Assembly: GCF_000620085.1 (NCBI RefSeq)
Contig: NZ_JHVJ01000018.1
Span: 1 to 53,663, forward strand
Source: Marinobacterium jannaschii DSM 6295
GTDB taxonomy: Bacteria; Pseudomonadota; Gammaproteobacteria; Pseudomonadales; Balneatricaceae
Direction of reading: 5' to 3'
Length of the DNA stretch: 53,663 bases
Made by a program: the position numbers and the translations under genes. The notes beneath the pieces were generated by a model. The model was given only the letters and a program-made list of their open reading frames with translations, had not been told where the DNA came from and ran no database searches. Shown here one piece after another: positions 42,208 to 49,636 of the stretch; positions within the stretch are counted from its first letter, which is position 1, and each line of letters starts with the position of its first letter.

Positions 42208-43554
42208 ATGGGCATGGCGAAGCGATCGCTTGAAGTGTTGCTGGTGGATGATGACGTTGCCGTATTGAATGCGCTGGAACGTGTCTTGCGTGCCCTGCCA
42301 TTACGGATAACCCGCTTCTCGGACCCCCGTGAGGCCCTGGCCCGATGCCGGCAACAGCAGTTTCAGGTGGTGCTGTCTGACCAGCGGATGCCCTGGATGC
42401 AGGGTACCGAACTGTTGCAGGAGATCGCCAGGCTGCAACCTGATAGCACCCGCTTAATCCTCAGTGGCTATGCTGATTTCGACCAGATTATCGCGGCCTT
42501 CAATCAGGGCACCATTCAGCAGTTCCTGCAAAAGCCCTGGGATGATCAGCAACTGATAAGCCTGCTCAATAAACTTTGTAGTGAGCGGCTGCCCTCGTCC
42601 AGCGAGGAAGAGGCTCAGCTGTTCAACGGCATGCTGAGCGGCGACGCGGTGATGCAGAACCTGTTTTGCCAGATTCCCCGGATTGCGTTGGCAAATGCCC
42701 CGGTATTTATCCACGGTGAGACCGGCACCGGTAAAGAGCTTGTGGCACGGGCGATCCATGCCGAAAGCACCCGTTCTGAAGGGCCCTTTGTCGCCGTCAA
42801 TTGCGCCAACTTCAGTGAGCAACTGATGGAGGCCGAGCTGTTTGGCCATAAGAAAGGTGCTTTTACCAGCGCCACTGCCGATCGTGACGGGCTGCTTAGC
42901 GAAGCCGATGGCGGTACCCTGTTTCTGGATGAGGTAACAACCTTGCCGATGCCGCTGCAGGCCAAGCTGCTACGGGTTCTGCAGGAGCGAAACTTCCGTC
43001 CGGTTGGCAGTAACCGGGTTGTCAGCTTTGATGCCCAGATCGTCTCGGCCTCGTCCACCGCACTGGCCGAGGCGGTGGCGCAGGGAAACTTTCGTTCCGA
43101 CCTGCAGTATCGCCTGGGGGTCTTGCCCCTGCAGTTGCCGCCACTCTGTCAGCGCGGAGATGATCCGGTACGCCTACTGATGCTCTTCCTGCAACAGCTG
43201 GATCCAAAGCGGCAGTTCCGCCTCAGCGAAGGGATGGCAGCTTGTCTGCTGCAACACCGATGGCCCGGTAACGTGCGGGAACTCTACAATCTGGCTCAAT
43301 ACCTCTGTGCTATGACGGATTCTGAATTGCTGCAGCGGCATATGCTGCCGGAGTACTGGAGCCAGGACGTTATCGCAGCCGATGCCGTCAGCGGGCTGCC
43401 ACATAAGATTCAGCTGGATCTGCAGAAGCTGGAAGCAGAACAGCTGGAGGCGTTACTTAACGAGCATGAAAATAACCGCAGTGCCCTGGCGCGGACGCTG
43501 GGCGTGAGCCGTATGAGCCTGTGGCGCCGGATGAAAGCACTGCAGCTTTCCTGA
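42208..43554 (+). CDS. Sigma-54-type response regulator (REC-AAA+-Fis) with GAFTSA loop
   Basis: 448 residues. REC (~5-125) with phosphoacceptor in VVLSDQRMPWMQG and FLQKPWDD. AAA+ domain (~145-375): Walker A GETGTGKE (~169), the sigma-54 contact loop GAFTSA (~217-222, usual GAFTGA), Walker B GGTLFLDEVTTL, arginine-finger region FRSDLQYRLGVLPLQLPPL and HRWPGNVREL. C-terminal Fis-type HTH (~410-446): ENNRSALARTLGVSRMSLWRRM. The second Gly of GAFTGA touches sigma-54 and region 1; Ser here may weaken or retune that contact, or the protein may work without sigma-54. It directly precedes the predicted sRNA gene and could be its regulator. Confidence 0.92.
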   Translation: MGMAKRSLEVLLVDDDVAVLNALERVLRALPLRITRFSDPREALARCRQQQFQVVLSDQRMPWMQGTELLQEIARLQPDSTRLILSGYADFDQIIAAFNQGTIQQFLQKPWDDQQLISLLNKLCSERLPSSSEEEAQLFNGMLSGDAVMQNLFCQIPRIALANAPVFIHGETGTGKELVARAIHAESTRSEGPFVAVNCANFSEQLMEAELFGHKKGAFTSATADRDGLLSEADGGTLFLDEVTTLPMPLQAKLLRVLQERNFRPVGSNRVVSFDAQIVSASSTALAEAVAQGNFRSDLQYRLGVLPLQLPPLCQRGDDPVRLLMLFLQQLDPKRQFRLSEGMAACLLQHRWPGNVRELYNLAQYLCAMTDSELLQRHMLPEYWSQDVIAADAVSGLPHKIQLDLQKLEAEQLEALLNEHENNRSALARTLGVSRMSLWRRMKALQLS

Positions 43555-43599
43555 AACCGGTGACCGCCTGTTTCCTCATTGAATCACTTCTTTAAATAC

Positions 43600-43653
43600 C
43601 TGTAACAGTAGTGTGACAGCTGTAACAGCTGATACAGGTAAAGGCTGTAACAG
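43600..43653 (+). promoter_or_regulatory. Cluster of TGTAACAG direct repeats upstream of the predicted sRNA
   Basis: CTGTAACAG occurs at 43600-43608, 43620-43628 and 43645-43653, and a variant TGTGACAG at 43612-43619. 43620-43637 reads CTGTAACAGCTGATACAG, an 18-bp palindrome with one mismatched pair. 43601-43618 (TGTAACAGTAGTGTGACA) is a partial match to the GacA-type box TGTAAG-N6-CTTACA. A weak sigma-54-like TGGCACG-N4-CTGTA lies at 43715-43730. Confidence 0.55.
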
Positions 43654-43739
43654 CACCTGTTCCTTTTTCTGTCATATTTTTGTAACTCATTGAATATTAA
43701 TATCTTAATCAGACTGGCACGTAATCTGTATTAAGTAAT

Positions 43740-44205
43740 ATGCCTCAGTCGGAAATAAAACTGGCAGTCAGGATACAACCCTTAGTGAGGGCAAAGCGGG
43801 AGTATCTGATATCTGTCACCGGTTGCCGTAACGTCACGTCGGGACGACACAGACAACCACATCCCACCTCTGAGACGGCGGCTATTGTTTTCGTCTGGGG
43901 CGCCAGAATGCAATGCTCGCCGGGGACAGAAGCCCCGTTGAGCTGCCACCGGGAGGTGAATTGGTAAGGCTACGAGCTGCTGCTACGGAGAGGATTCAGG
44001 GAGGCGTCAGCCAGGGAGCGGCTGTTCAGCAGGGATGCTGTGATCGGGAGCTAAAGCAAAGGAAATTCTCAGTGAATAACGGGCCGAGGGACACGCCCGG
44101 CACAGGGATGTGCCCAGACCTAAATCTGTCGTTTGCTTAACCCGTGCCCATCGCCTGGGCTGGCTCAGGCCAGCCGGGCACGGTCTCCATTCTTCTTTTC
44201 TTGCC
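43740..44205 (+). ncRNA. Candidate CsrB/RsmZ-like sRNA (CsrA-sequestering)
   Basis: No protein is encoded here. The plus strand carries about fifteen GGA motifs, eleven of them between 43924 and 44108. Several are loops of small perfect hairpins: CACC-GGGA-GGTG (43947-43958), CAGCA-GGGA-TGCTG (44027-44040), GGCACA-GGGA-TGTGCC (44099-44114), and CAGCC/GGCTG with AGGGAGC (44008-44024). Others, such as CGGGG/CCCCG with its GGA on the stem edge, lie between. Repeated A/C-GGGA in loops is the hallmark of CsrB, RsmY and RsmZ RNAs, which titrate the translational repressor CsrA/RsmA. The 3' end is marked by a long hairpin and T-rich stretch. The 5' end is not fixed; the RNA could begin anywhere from about 43730 to 43900. 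Its identity is inferred, without database comparison. Confidence 0.75.
44142..44202 (+). terminator. Terminal hairpin of the predicted sRNA
   Basis: Outer stem CCGTGCCC (44142-44149)/GGGCACGG (44176-44183), inner stem GGCTGGC (44158-44164)/GCCAGCC (44169-44175) with loop TCAG, an 8-nt one-sided bulge, then the pyrimidine-rich TCTCCATTCTTCTTTTC. The T tract is interrupted, so termination efficiency is uncertain. Confidence 0.62.
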
Positions 44206-44290
44206 GGATTTCGTGCCAGGTCGTCACAGGGAGGTGACACCGCTTTTTCATTCCTCTGCTCCAGCCTTCAGGTTTCAATCCGCTGAAAAT

Positions 44291-44310
44291 AAAAAACCGC
44301 CCGAAGGCGG
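44291..44310 (-). terminator. Rho-independent terminator after nirD
   Basis: Plus-strand A6 (44291-44296), CCGCC (44297-44301), CGAA, GGCGG (44306-44310). On the minus strand this is a GC stem with a UUCG tetraloop followed by U6, ending the nirBD message 38 bp after the nirD stop. Confidence 0.9.
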
Positions 44311-44347
44311 TGGAAGGGCTTGCTTCATTGACGCAATTCAGCGGCGT

Positions 44348-44689
44348 TCAGGCGCAGATTTCGACCTGCTGATCCTTCAGGCGTACCGGCCATGTCTGCA
44401 GTGTAATGTCCTCTTCCAGGCACTCACCGCTCTGCAGGTCGTAATGTTGCTTATACAGTGGTGATGCGACCACCAACTTACCCTGCAGGTCGCCGACGAT
44501 ACCGCGGGCGATGACGTTGGCTTTGGCGATAGGGTCATGGTTACTGACCGCGAACACCTCGTTGTCCTGCCCCGGCAGGTAGAACAGGGCGATCTGCTCG
44601 CCGTTATGCAGGGCGGCAACGCCAGAGTCCGGTACCAGATCGTTCAGGTCGCAGAGGGGTTTCCAGTCAAGCTTTGCTTTGGTTGTCAT
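44348..44689 (-). CDS. nirD: Nitrite reductase (NADH) small subunit
   Basis: 113 residues. Rieske-like fold of the NirD family without the cluster-binding Cys/His pairs: WKPLCDLNDLVPDSGVAAL, IALFYLPG, VFAVSNHDPIAKANVIARGIVGD and KLVVASPLYKQHYDLQSGECLE, ending with TWPVRLKDQQVEI. It partners NirB in the cytoplasmic siroheme nitrite reductase that reduces nitrite to ammonium with NADH. ATG 44689 lies 31 bp after the nirB stop, preceded by GGGAGA; the operon ends in the terminator at 44291-44310. No nasA nitrate reductase gene follows, unlike many assimilatory clusters. Confidence 0.95.
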   Translation of the reverse strand: MTTKAKLDWKPLCDLNDLVPDSGVAALHNGEQIALFYLPGQDNEVFAVSNHDPIAKANVIARGIVGDLQGKLVVASPLYKQHYDLQSGECLEEDITLQTWPVRLKDQQVEICA

Positions 44690-44720
44690 TTTTTCTCTCC
44701 CAATCTGAAGGTGCGATGAG

Positions 44721-47700
44721 TTATGCCGGACGTGGCTGGCTGCGTTCCTGAATCATGACGATCTGGCTATCGGCGCTGTCATCATTGACGAAGGTGCGGA
44801 AGCGTTTCAGTTTTTCCGGATCTTCCAGGGTGGCTTTCCACTCACACTGATAAGTGCCCACGACCTGGGCCATCTGCTGTTCCAGTTCGGCGCTGATCTC
44901 CAGCTTGTCGTCGATCACCACTTCGCGCAGGTAGTCGAGGCCGCCTTCCAGGTTGTCCATCCATACCGAGGTACGCTGCAGGCGGTCAGCGGTCTTGATG
45001 TAGAACATCAGCAGGCGGTCGATATACCTGATCAGCGTCTCGTCATCCAGGTCGGTGGCAAAGAGGTCGGCATGGCGCGGTTTCATACCGCCGTTACCGC
45101 AGACATAGAGGTTCCAGCCGTTTTCGGTAGCGATAACGCCGATATCCTTACTCTGGGCTTCGGCACATTCACGGGTACAGCCGGAGACGGCGAACTTGAT
45201 CTTGTGCGGTGAACGCAGGCCCTTGTAACGGTTCTCCAGGTTCAGTGCCATGCCGACACTGTCCTGCACGCCGTAGCGACACCAGGTGCTGCCGACACAG
45301 GATTTCACCGTACGCAGGGATTTGCCGTAGGCGTGGCCGGTCTCGAAACCGGCATCCACCAGCGCTTTCCAGATCTCAGGCAGTTCATGCAGCTGGGCAC
45401 CAAACAGGTCGATACGCTGGCCGCCGGTGATCTTGGTGTAGAGGTCGTACTTCTTCGCTACCTCACCCAGCACGATCAGCTTGTCTGGGGTGATCTCGCC
45501 ACCGGCGATACGCGGCACGATGGAGTAGGTGCCGTTCTTCTGCATGTTGGCCATAAAGGTATCGTTGGTATCCTGCAGGCCGACATGCTTCTCATCCATC
45601 ACATGTTCGTTCCAGCAAGAGGCCAGGATAGAACCGGCCGTCGGCTTACAGATATCGCAACCCAGCCCCTTACCGTGCCTGGCCAGCAGCTCTTTAAAGC
45701 TGCGGATGCCTTCGACGCGCACGATGTGGTACAGCTCTTCGCGGGTATAGGCAAAGTGTTCACACAGATCGGTGCAGACCTCGACGCCGCGCTTCTCCAG
45801 CTCGCATTCCACCACGCTCTTCAGCAGGGCGGCACAGCCGCCGCAGCCAGAGGCGGCCTTGGTTGCCGCCTTCACGCCGGCGACATCGGTTGCCCCTTCG
45901 TCGATGGAACAGCAGACCTGGCCCTTGGAAACGTTGAGGCAGGAGCAGATAGTGGCGGTATCGGGCAGCGCATCCGGACCCAGGGCCGGAGAAGCGCCAT
46001 CGCTCTGCGGCAGGATCAGGCTTTCCGGCTGGGCCGGCAGCTCGATACCGTTAAGGGCGTACTGCAGCAGGGTATCGTAGAGGCTGTTATCGCCCACCAG
46101 TACCGCACCCAGCAGGGTCTTCTTATCTTCACTGACGATGATGCGACGGTAGATCTGCTCGTCATCGTTGCTGTAGCGATAGCTGATGGCGCCCGGGGTA
46201 TGGCCCTGGGCGTCGCCGATCGAGCCGACATCGACGCCGAGCAGCTTCAGCTTGGTACTCATATCGGCACCGAGGAACTGATCATCACCGCCGTTGAGGT
46301 GAGTGCCTGCTACCTTGGCCATGCTGTAACCCGGGGCTACCAGGCCAAAGATACGGCCGCTCCAGAGGGCGCATTCGCCGATGGCGTAGATATCCTTATC
46401 GGAGGTCTGGCAGTTGCTGTCGATCACGATACCGCCACGCTCACCGATCTCCAGGCCGCTCTGGCGCGCCAGCTCATCCTGCGGCCGGATACCGGCAGAG
46501 AACAGGATCACATCGGTCTCCAGCACTTCGCCATCGGCAAAGTTCATGCGGTGAACATGGTTTTCGCCATCATCGATCAGCTGGGTATTCTTGCCGGTAT
46601 GCACGGTTACGCCCAGGTCTTCGATCTTACGACGTAGCAGGGCGCCGCCATCCTCATCCAGCTGCACCGCCATCAGACGCGGGGCAAACTCCACCACATG
46701 GGTTTCCAGTCCCAGATCACGCAGCGCCTTGGCGGCTTCCAGGCCAAGCAGGCCGCCGCCGACCACCACGCCGACCTTACCCTTAGCGGCGGAAGCGGTG
46801 ATCTGTTCCAAATCTTCGATGGTGCGGTAGACCAGGCAGTGCTCACGGTCATGGCCCGGTACCGGTGGTACGAAAGGGAATGAGCCGGTCGCGAGTACTA
46901 ACTTGTCATAGCTGATCTGCTCGCCGTTGGCGGCGGTGATCAGCTTATTGTCACGGTCAATAGCGGTCGCCTTGTCGCCCAGACGGACATTCAGCCCCCA
47001 GCGGGCATAGAGTTCCGGCTTACCCATGGCCAGGTCGTCCGCCGTCGAGCCTGAGAAGTAGGCGCTGAGGTGGACGCGGTCGTAGGCCAGGCGGGGCTCT
47101 TCACAGAATACGGTGATATCCCAGGCTTCGCTCTGTCCGGTTTCCACCAGGTTTTCCAGAAAGTGGTGGCCTACCATGCCATTACCGATGACGACCAGTT
47201 TAGATTTGTTCATTGGGTAGCTCCTGTCGGAAATCTCAGCCCGCAGCTCTTTCTCCAGAGCCTGTTCGGGACGTGACGGGTTTAGCTCAGCCGCATTGTT
47301 ATTGTTGTCAGCGGGGACCGGGCGGGTGTTATCTGCCGGGCGTGCCAGGGTGGCGGCTGCCGCAGCGTTTTCAGGGGAGTTAGGTGCAGCACTGAGGGCA
47401 TCGTTGCCATACAGGTGCAGTGCCATCTCACGTCCGAACATCAGGGTCGGACGCAGCTGGCTGATATCCGGCTGCTGCCGGATCAGGTCGAAATACCAGT
47501 TGCCGTCAGTGACGTCGCCATAAAGCACGGCTCCGACCAGGCGGTCATTCCTGAACAGCAGTTTTTTGTAGTGGCCGCTGATACGGTCTTCAAACCGCTG
47601 TGATTCCAGGCCTTCGGCATCCAGGTATTCACCCGCCGAGAACAGGTCGATACCGGAAACCTTCAGCTTGGTGGCCACGGTTTCGACCTCATAGCGGGCG

Positions 47701-48626
47701 TTGCTGTAGTCACAAAGCTGATCGGCCAGTATCCGGGTCTGATCCCAGATCGGCGCCACCAGACCAAAGGTTTCGCCGTTAAACTCGCAACATTCGCCCA
47801 GCGCATAGATTGCCGGGTCGCTGCTGCACAGATGCTGATCGACCAGGATGCCGCGGTTGCACTCGAGGCCGGCGCGGGCCGCGAGTTCGGAATTCGGAGT
47901 GATGCCGATGGCAATCACCACAAGTTGCACGTCCATTGTGCTGCCGTCAGCAAGTGTGACGGCCTCCACTTGTCGTTGACCGGAAAAATGGCTGGCTTCG
48001 CTATCCATCAGAAAATGGATGCCGCGTGACTCTAATGCCTGCTTAAGCAGGTCTGCTGCACGGGCATCCAGCTGACGGTTTAGTAACCAGCCACCGCGAT
48101 GTAACACCGTCACATCGCAGCCTGCCTGACGCAGGCCATAGGCGGCTTCCAATCCCAACAGGCCACCGCCAATGACCAGCGCGTGGTCGCAGTTAGCTGC
48201 GCCACGGCTGATCGCCTCCACATCATCCAGGGTACGAAAGCTGAGGATGCCCTCCAGTTCTGATTCTGCTGCCGCCGCGGGCAGGGCCGGATCGGAACCG
48301 GTAGCGATGACCAGCTTGTCATAGTGAAGGACGATGCCGGAGCTGCTGATCACTCGTTTATTATTGCGGTCGATCTCCTGCACTGGGTCGCCGCTGTAGA
48401 GACTGATACCGTTGTCCGCGTACCAGTCCAGAGGATTCAGCATAATCTCGTCCGCATTCGCCTCACCGGCCAGCACCGGCGATAGCATGATGCGGTTATA
48501 GTTTCCATAAGGCTCAGCACCAAACACCGATATCTGATAGCGACCGGCATCGCGCTTGAGGATCTCTCCCAGCAGCCGACCGGTTGCCATGCCGTTGCCT
48601 ATCAGTATTAAGTGCTCTTTAGCCAT
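44721..48626 (-). CDS. nirB: Nitrite reductase large subunit NirB with extra N-terminal FAD/NAD module
   Basis: One uninterrupted frame of 1301 residues. Residues 1-~405 are a complete FAD/NAD(P)-binding reductase (LILIGNGMATGRLL, KLVIATGSDP, VIGGGLLGLEAAYGL, IYALGECCEF). A low-complexity Ala/Pro/Asn linker follows (~415-465), then a full NirB from Met472: VVIGNGMVGHHFLENLV, a second FAD/NAD core, the BFD-type [2Fe-2S] motif CSCLNVSKGQVC with GCGGC, a further Cys pair GLGCDIC, and the siroheme/4Fe-4S ligands CVGSTWC and CTREC. Ordinary NirB is about 840-850 residues. A ribosome-binding site before Met472 may allow a separate NirB. The N-terminal module resembles NasB-type electron-transfer subunits of assimilatory nitrate reductase. 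Nitrogen-control signals lie upstream (sigma-54 promoter, leader terminator). Confidence 0.92.
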   Translation of the reverse strand: MAKEHLILIGNGMATGRLLGEILKRDAGRYQISVFGAEPYGNYNRIMLSPVLAGEANADEIMLNPLDWYADNGISLYSGDPVQEIDRNNKRVISSSGIVLHYDKLVIATGSDPALPAAAAESELEGILSFRTLDDVEAISRGAANCDHALVIGGGLLGLEAAYGLRQAGCDVTVLHRGGWLLNRQLDARAADLLKQALESRGIHFLMDSEASHFSGQRQVEAVTLADGSTMDVQLVVIAIGITPNSELAARAGLECNRGILVDQHLCSSDPAIYALGECCEFNGETFGLVAPIWDQTRILADQLCDYSNARYEVETVATKLKVSGIDLFSAGEYLDAEGLESQRFEDRISGHYKKLLFRNDRLVGAVLYGDVTDGNWYFDLIRQQPDISQLRPTLMFGREMALHLYGNDALSAAPNSPENAAAAATLARPADNTRPVPADNNNNAAELNPSRPEQALEKELRAEISDRSYPMNKSKLVVIGNGMVGHHFLENLVETGQSEAWDITVFCEEPRLAYDRVHLSAYFSGSTADDLAMGKPELYARWGLNVRLGDKATAIDRDNKLITAANGEQISYDKLVLATGSFPFVPPVPGHDREHCLVYRTIEDLEQITASAAKGKVGVVVGGGLLGLEAAKALRDLGLETHVVEFAPRLMAVQLDEDGGALLRRKIEDLGVTVHTGKNTQLIDDGENHVHRMNFADGEVLETDVILFSAGIRPQDELARQSGLEIGERGGIVIDSNCQTSDKDIYAIGECALWSGRIFGLVAPGYSMAKVAGTHLNGGDDQFLGADMSTKLKLLGVDVGSIGDAQGHTPGAISYRYSNDDEQIYRRIIVSEDKKTLLGAVLVGDNSLYDTLLQYALNGIELPAQPESLILPQSDGASPALGPDALPDTATICSCLNVSKGQVCCSIDEGATDVAGVKAATKAASGCGGCAALLKSVVECELEKRGVEVCTDLCEHFAYTREELYHIVRVEGIRSFKELLARHGKGLGCDICKPTAGSILASCWNEHVMDEKHVGLQDTNDTFMANMQKNGTYSIVPRIAGGEITPDKLIVLGEVAKKYDLYTKITGGQRIDLFGAQLHELPEIWKALVDAGFETGHAYGKSLRTVKSCVGSTWCRYGVQDSVGMALNLENRYKGLRSPHKIKFAVSGCTRECAEAQSKDIGVIATENGWNLYVCGNGGMKPRHADLFATDLDDETLIRYIDRLLMFYIKTADRLQRTSVWMDNLEGGLDYLREVVIDDKLEISAELEQQMAQVVGTYQCEWKATLEDPEKLKRFRTFVNDDSADSQIVMIQERSQPRPA
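47211..47226 (-). promoter_or_regulatory. Internal ribosome-binding site and start codon inside nirB
   Basis: On the minus strand AGGAGCTACCCAATG: AGGAG at 47225-47221, 7-nt spacer, ATG at 47213-47211 (Met472). The peptide starts MNKSKLVVIGNGMVG, the usual NirB N-terminus. It would give an 830-residue NirB from the same mRNA. Confidence 0.7.
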
Positions 48627-48682
48627 TGCTCTGCCGTTATCCGTAGTGGGTGATGGGACGAGTTCACCGGACAGCAGCCAAT

Positions 48683-48734
48683 AAAAAAGGCGTTCCTCTG
48701 CTACACCGGTGAGGTGGTGTAGAAGATGAACGCC
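48683..48734 (-). terminator. Leader terminator (attenuator) ahead of nirB
   Basis: On the minus strand GGCGTTC (48734-48728) pairs with GAACGCC (48695-48689), the inner stem CTACACC/GGTGTAG stacks inside (48722-48716/48707-48701), and U6 follows (48688-48683). It sits between the sigma-54 promoter and the nirB ATG (48626), where it can only act as a conditional terminator. A weak upstream hairpin CCC-ATTATT-GGG lies around 48755-48766. Confidence 0.85.
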
Positions 48735-48777
48735 TTTGTTCTTTAGCTGTGTCCCCCAATAATGGGTACAAGGGTTA

Positions 48778-48795
48778 TAGCAGGGTACGTGCCAA
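48778..48795 (-). promoter_or_regulatory. Sigma-54 promoter of nirBD
   Basis: Minus strand TTGGCACGTACCCTGCTA: GG and GC elements 10 bp apart, matching TTGGCACG-N4-TTGCT with one difference in the -12 box. Expected start about 48768, giving a ~140-nt leader that contains the attenuator. Confidence 0.86.
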
Positions 48796-48872
48796 TAAAT
48801 ATAATTACTTATATTTCAATTGGTTATAATTTATTTATTGCTCTGTAAAGTGTGTGGCTGATGTTGTAGGGG

Positions 48873-48897
48873 GCACCCAATGAGCGCTGCTGGTGCA
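48873..48897 (-). promoter_or_regulatory. Possible NtrC enhancer half-sites
   Basis: GCACC (48873-48877) and GGTGC (48892-48896) are inverted halves of the NtrC box (GCACC-N-GGTGC) about 85-105 bp upstream of the sigma-54 promoter, the usual enhancer distance. The 14-bp gap is longer than the canonical 5-7, so this may be two weak half-sites. Confidence 0.4.
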
Positions 48898-48951
48898 TCA
48901 GGGGAAGCGGATGCACCGGTTTGTAGCGTCCATTGTCTGGCGTTGGGTGGA

Positions 48952-49551
48952 TTATCGGAGATGCGACCGAGTAAGAAGAACAGGGCGTATATCCGGAAGG
49001 TGCCGGCCAACCTCTTCAGCGGTACTGTGTTGCTCCAGGGCATCGGTGACCTCTGGCAGTGGTGCCGGGTGGCGCAGCGGCAGGTCTGCTTCACCTTCAG
49101 TTTCGGCGATGTATGCCAGCTTCTCCTGCGGCGGACAGAAAGCACTGTTCACCCCTTCCTTGTTGCCGCGCGGATCGATGCGGTACCAGCCCCAGGGTTC
49201 CAGATAAACTGCATTAAGGCCGTGCAGGCAGAACTGGCGGCTATCGTCGGAACAGCTCAGGCGCTGGTAGCACAGCGCCGCTGGAATGCCGTTGGCGCGC
49301 AGCAGTGCCGCCAGCAGGTGGCTCTTTGCATAGCAGAAGCCATGGCCGCGTTGCAGTACCTCGGAGGCTTTGCAGGTGGTTGGGCTGAGTCGGTAGTCCC
49401 AGCTGTGTTTGATCTGGTCGCGGACAAACAGAAAGCAGGCGCGGGCGATCTCAGTTTTATCCTCTGACCCCTGTGCAAGTTCTGCAGCCTTGGCGCGGAT
49501 ATCGGGGTGCTGCCAATCGATAAATTCGCTGGCCTCTAAATAAGCTTGCAT
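48952..49551 (-). CDS. Transglutaminase-like cysteine protease-fold protein
   Basis: 199 residues from ATG 49551, which has AAGGAG six nt upstream; an in-frame start at 49578 overlaps the upstream terminator. The catalytic triad of the transglutaminase-like superfamily is visible: Cys in GHGFCYAKSHLLAALLR, His in CLHGLNAVYLEPWGW and Asp in YRIDPRGN. The N-terminal IDWQHPDIRAKAAEL helix and ARACFLFVRDQIKHSWDYR are typical of stand-alone bacterial members. Probably a cytoplasmic protease or amidase-like enzyme; substrate unknown. It is read toward nirB, with the nirB control region starting right after its stop. Confidence 0.88.
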   Translation of the reverse strand: MQAYLEASEFIDWQHPDIRAKAAELAQGSEDKTEIARACFLFVRDQIKHSWDYRLSPTTCKASEVLQRGHGFCYAKSHLLAALLRANGIPAALCYQRLSCSDDSRQFCLHGLNAVYLEPWGWYRIDPRGNKEGVNSAFCPPQEKLAYIAETEGEADLPLRHPAPLPEVTDALEQHSTAEEVGRHLPDIRPVLLTRSHLR

Positions 49552-49576
49552 CAGACTCCTTCCCCGTAAATTAAGC

Positions 49577-49603
49577 AAAGGCCCAGCTTAGCGCTGGGCC
49601 TTT
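49577..49603 (-). terminator. Terminator after the CBM2/beta-helix gene
   Basis: AAAGGCCCAGC (49577-49587) and GCTGGGCCTTT (49593-49603) form an 11-bp perfect stem with a 5-nt loop. It lies 34 bp after the stop at 49637 and just ahead of the transglutaminase-like gene; symmetric A/T ends would let it work in both directions. Confidence 0.85.
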
Positions 49604-49636
49604 CTGGGGTACAGCTCAGTTCCGGTTAAATCGTCA

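Noticed and set aside
43715-43730. Sigma-54 promoter for the candidate sRNA
   Set aside because: TGGCACG is perfect, but the -12 element reads CTGTA rather than TTGCA and lacks the invariant GC, so it is mentioned only as a weak possibility.
45333-46637. 434-codon frame antisense to nirB
   Set aside because: Lies entirely opposite conserved NirB coding sequence and shows no family features; a codon-bias shadow.
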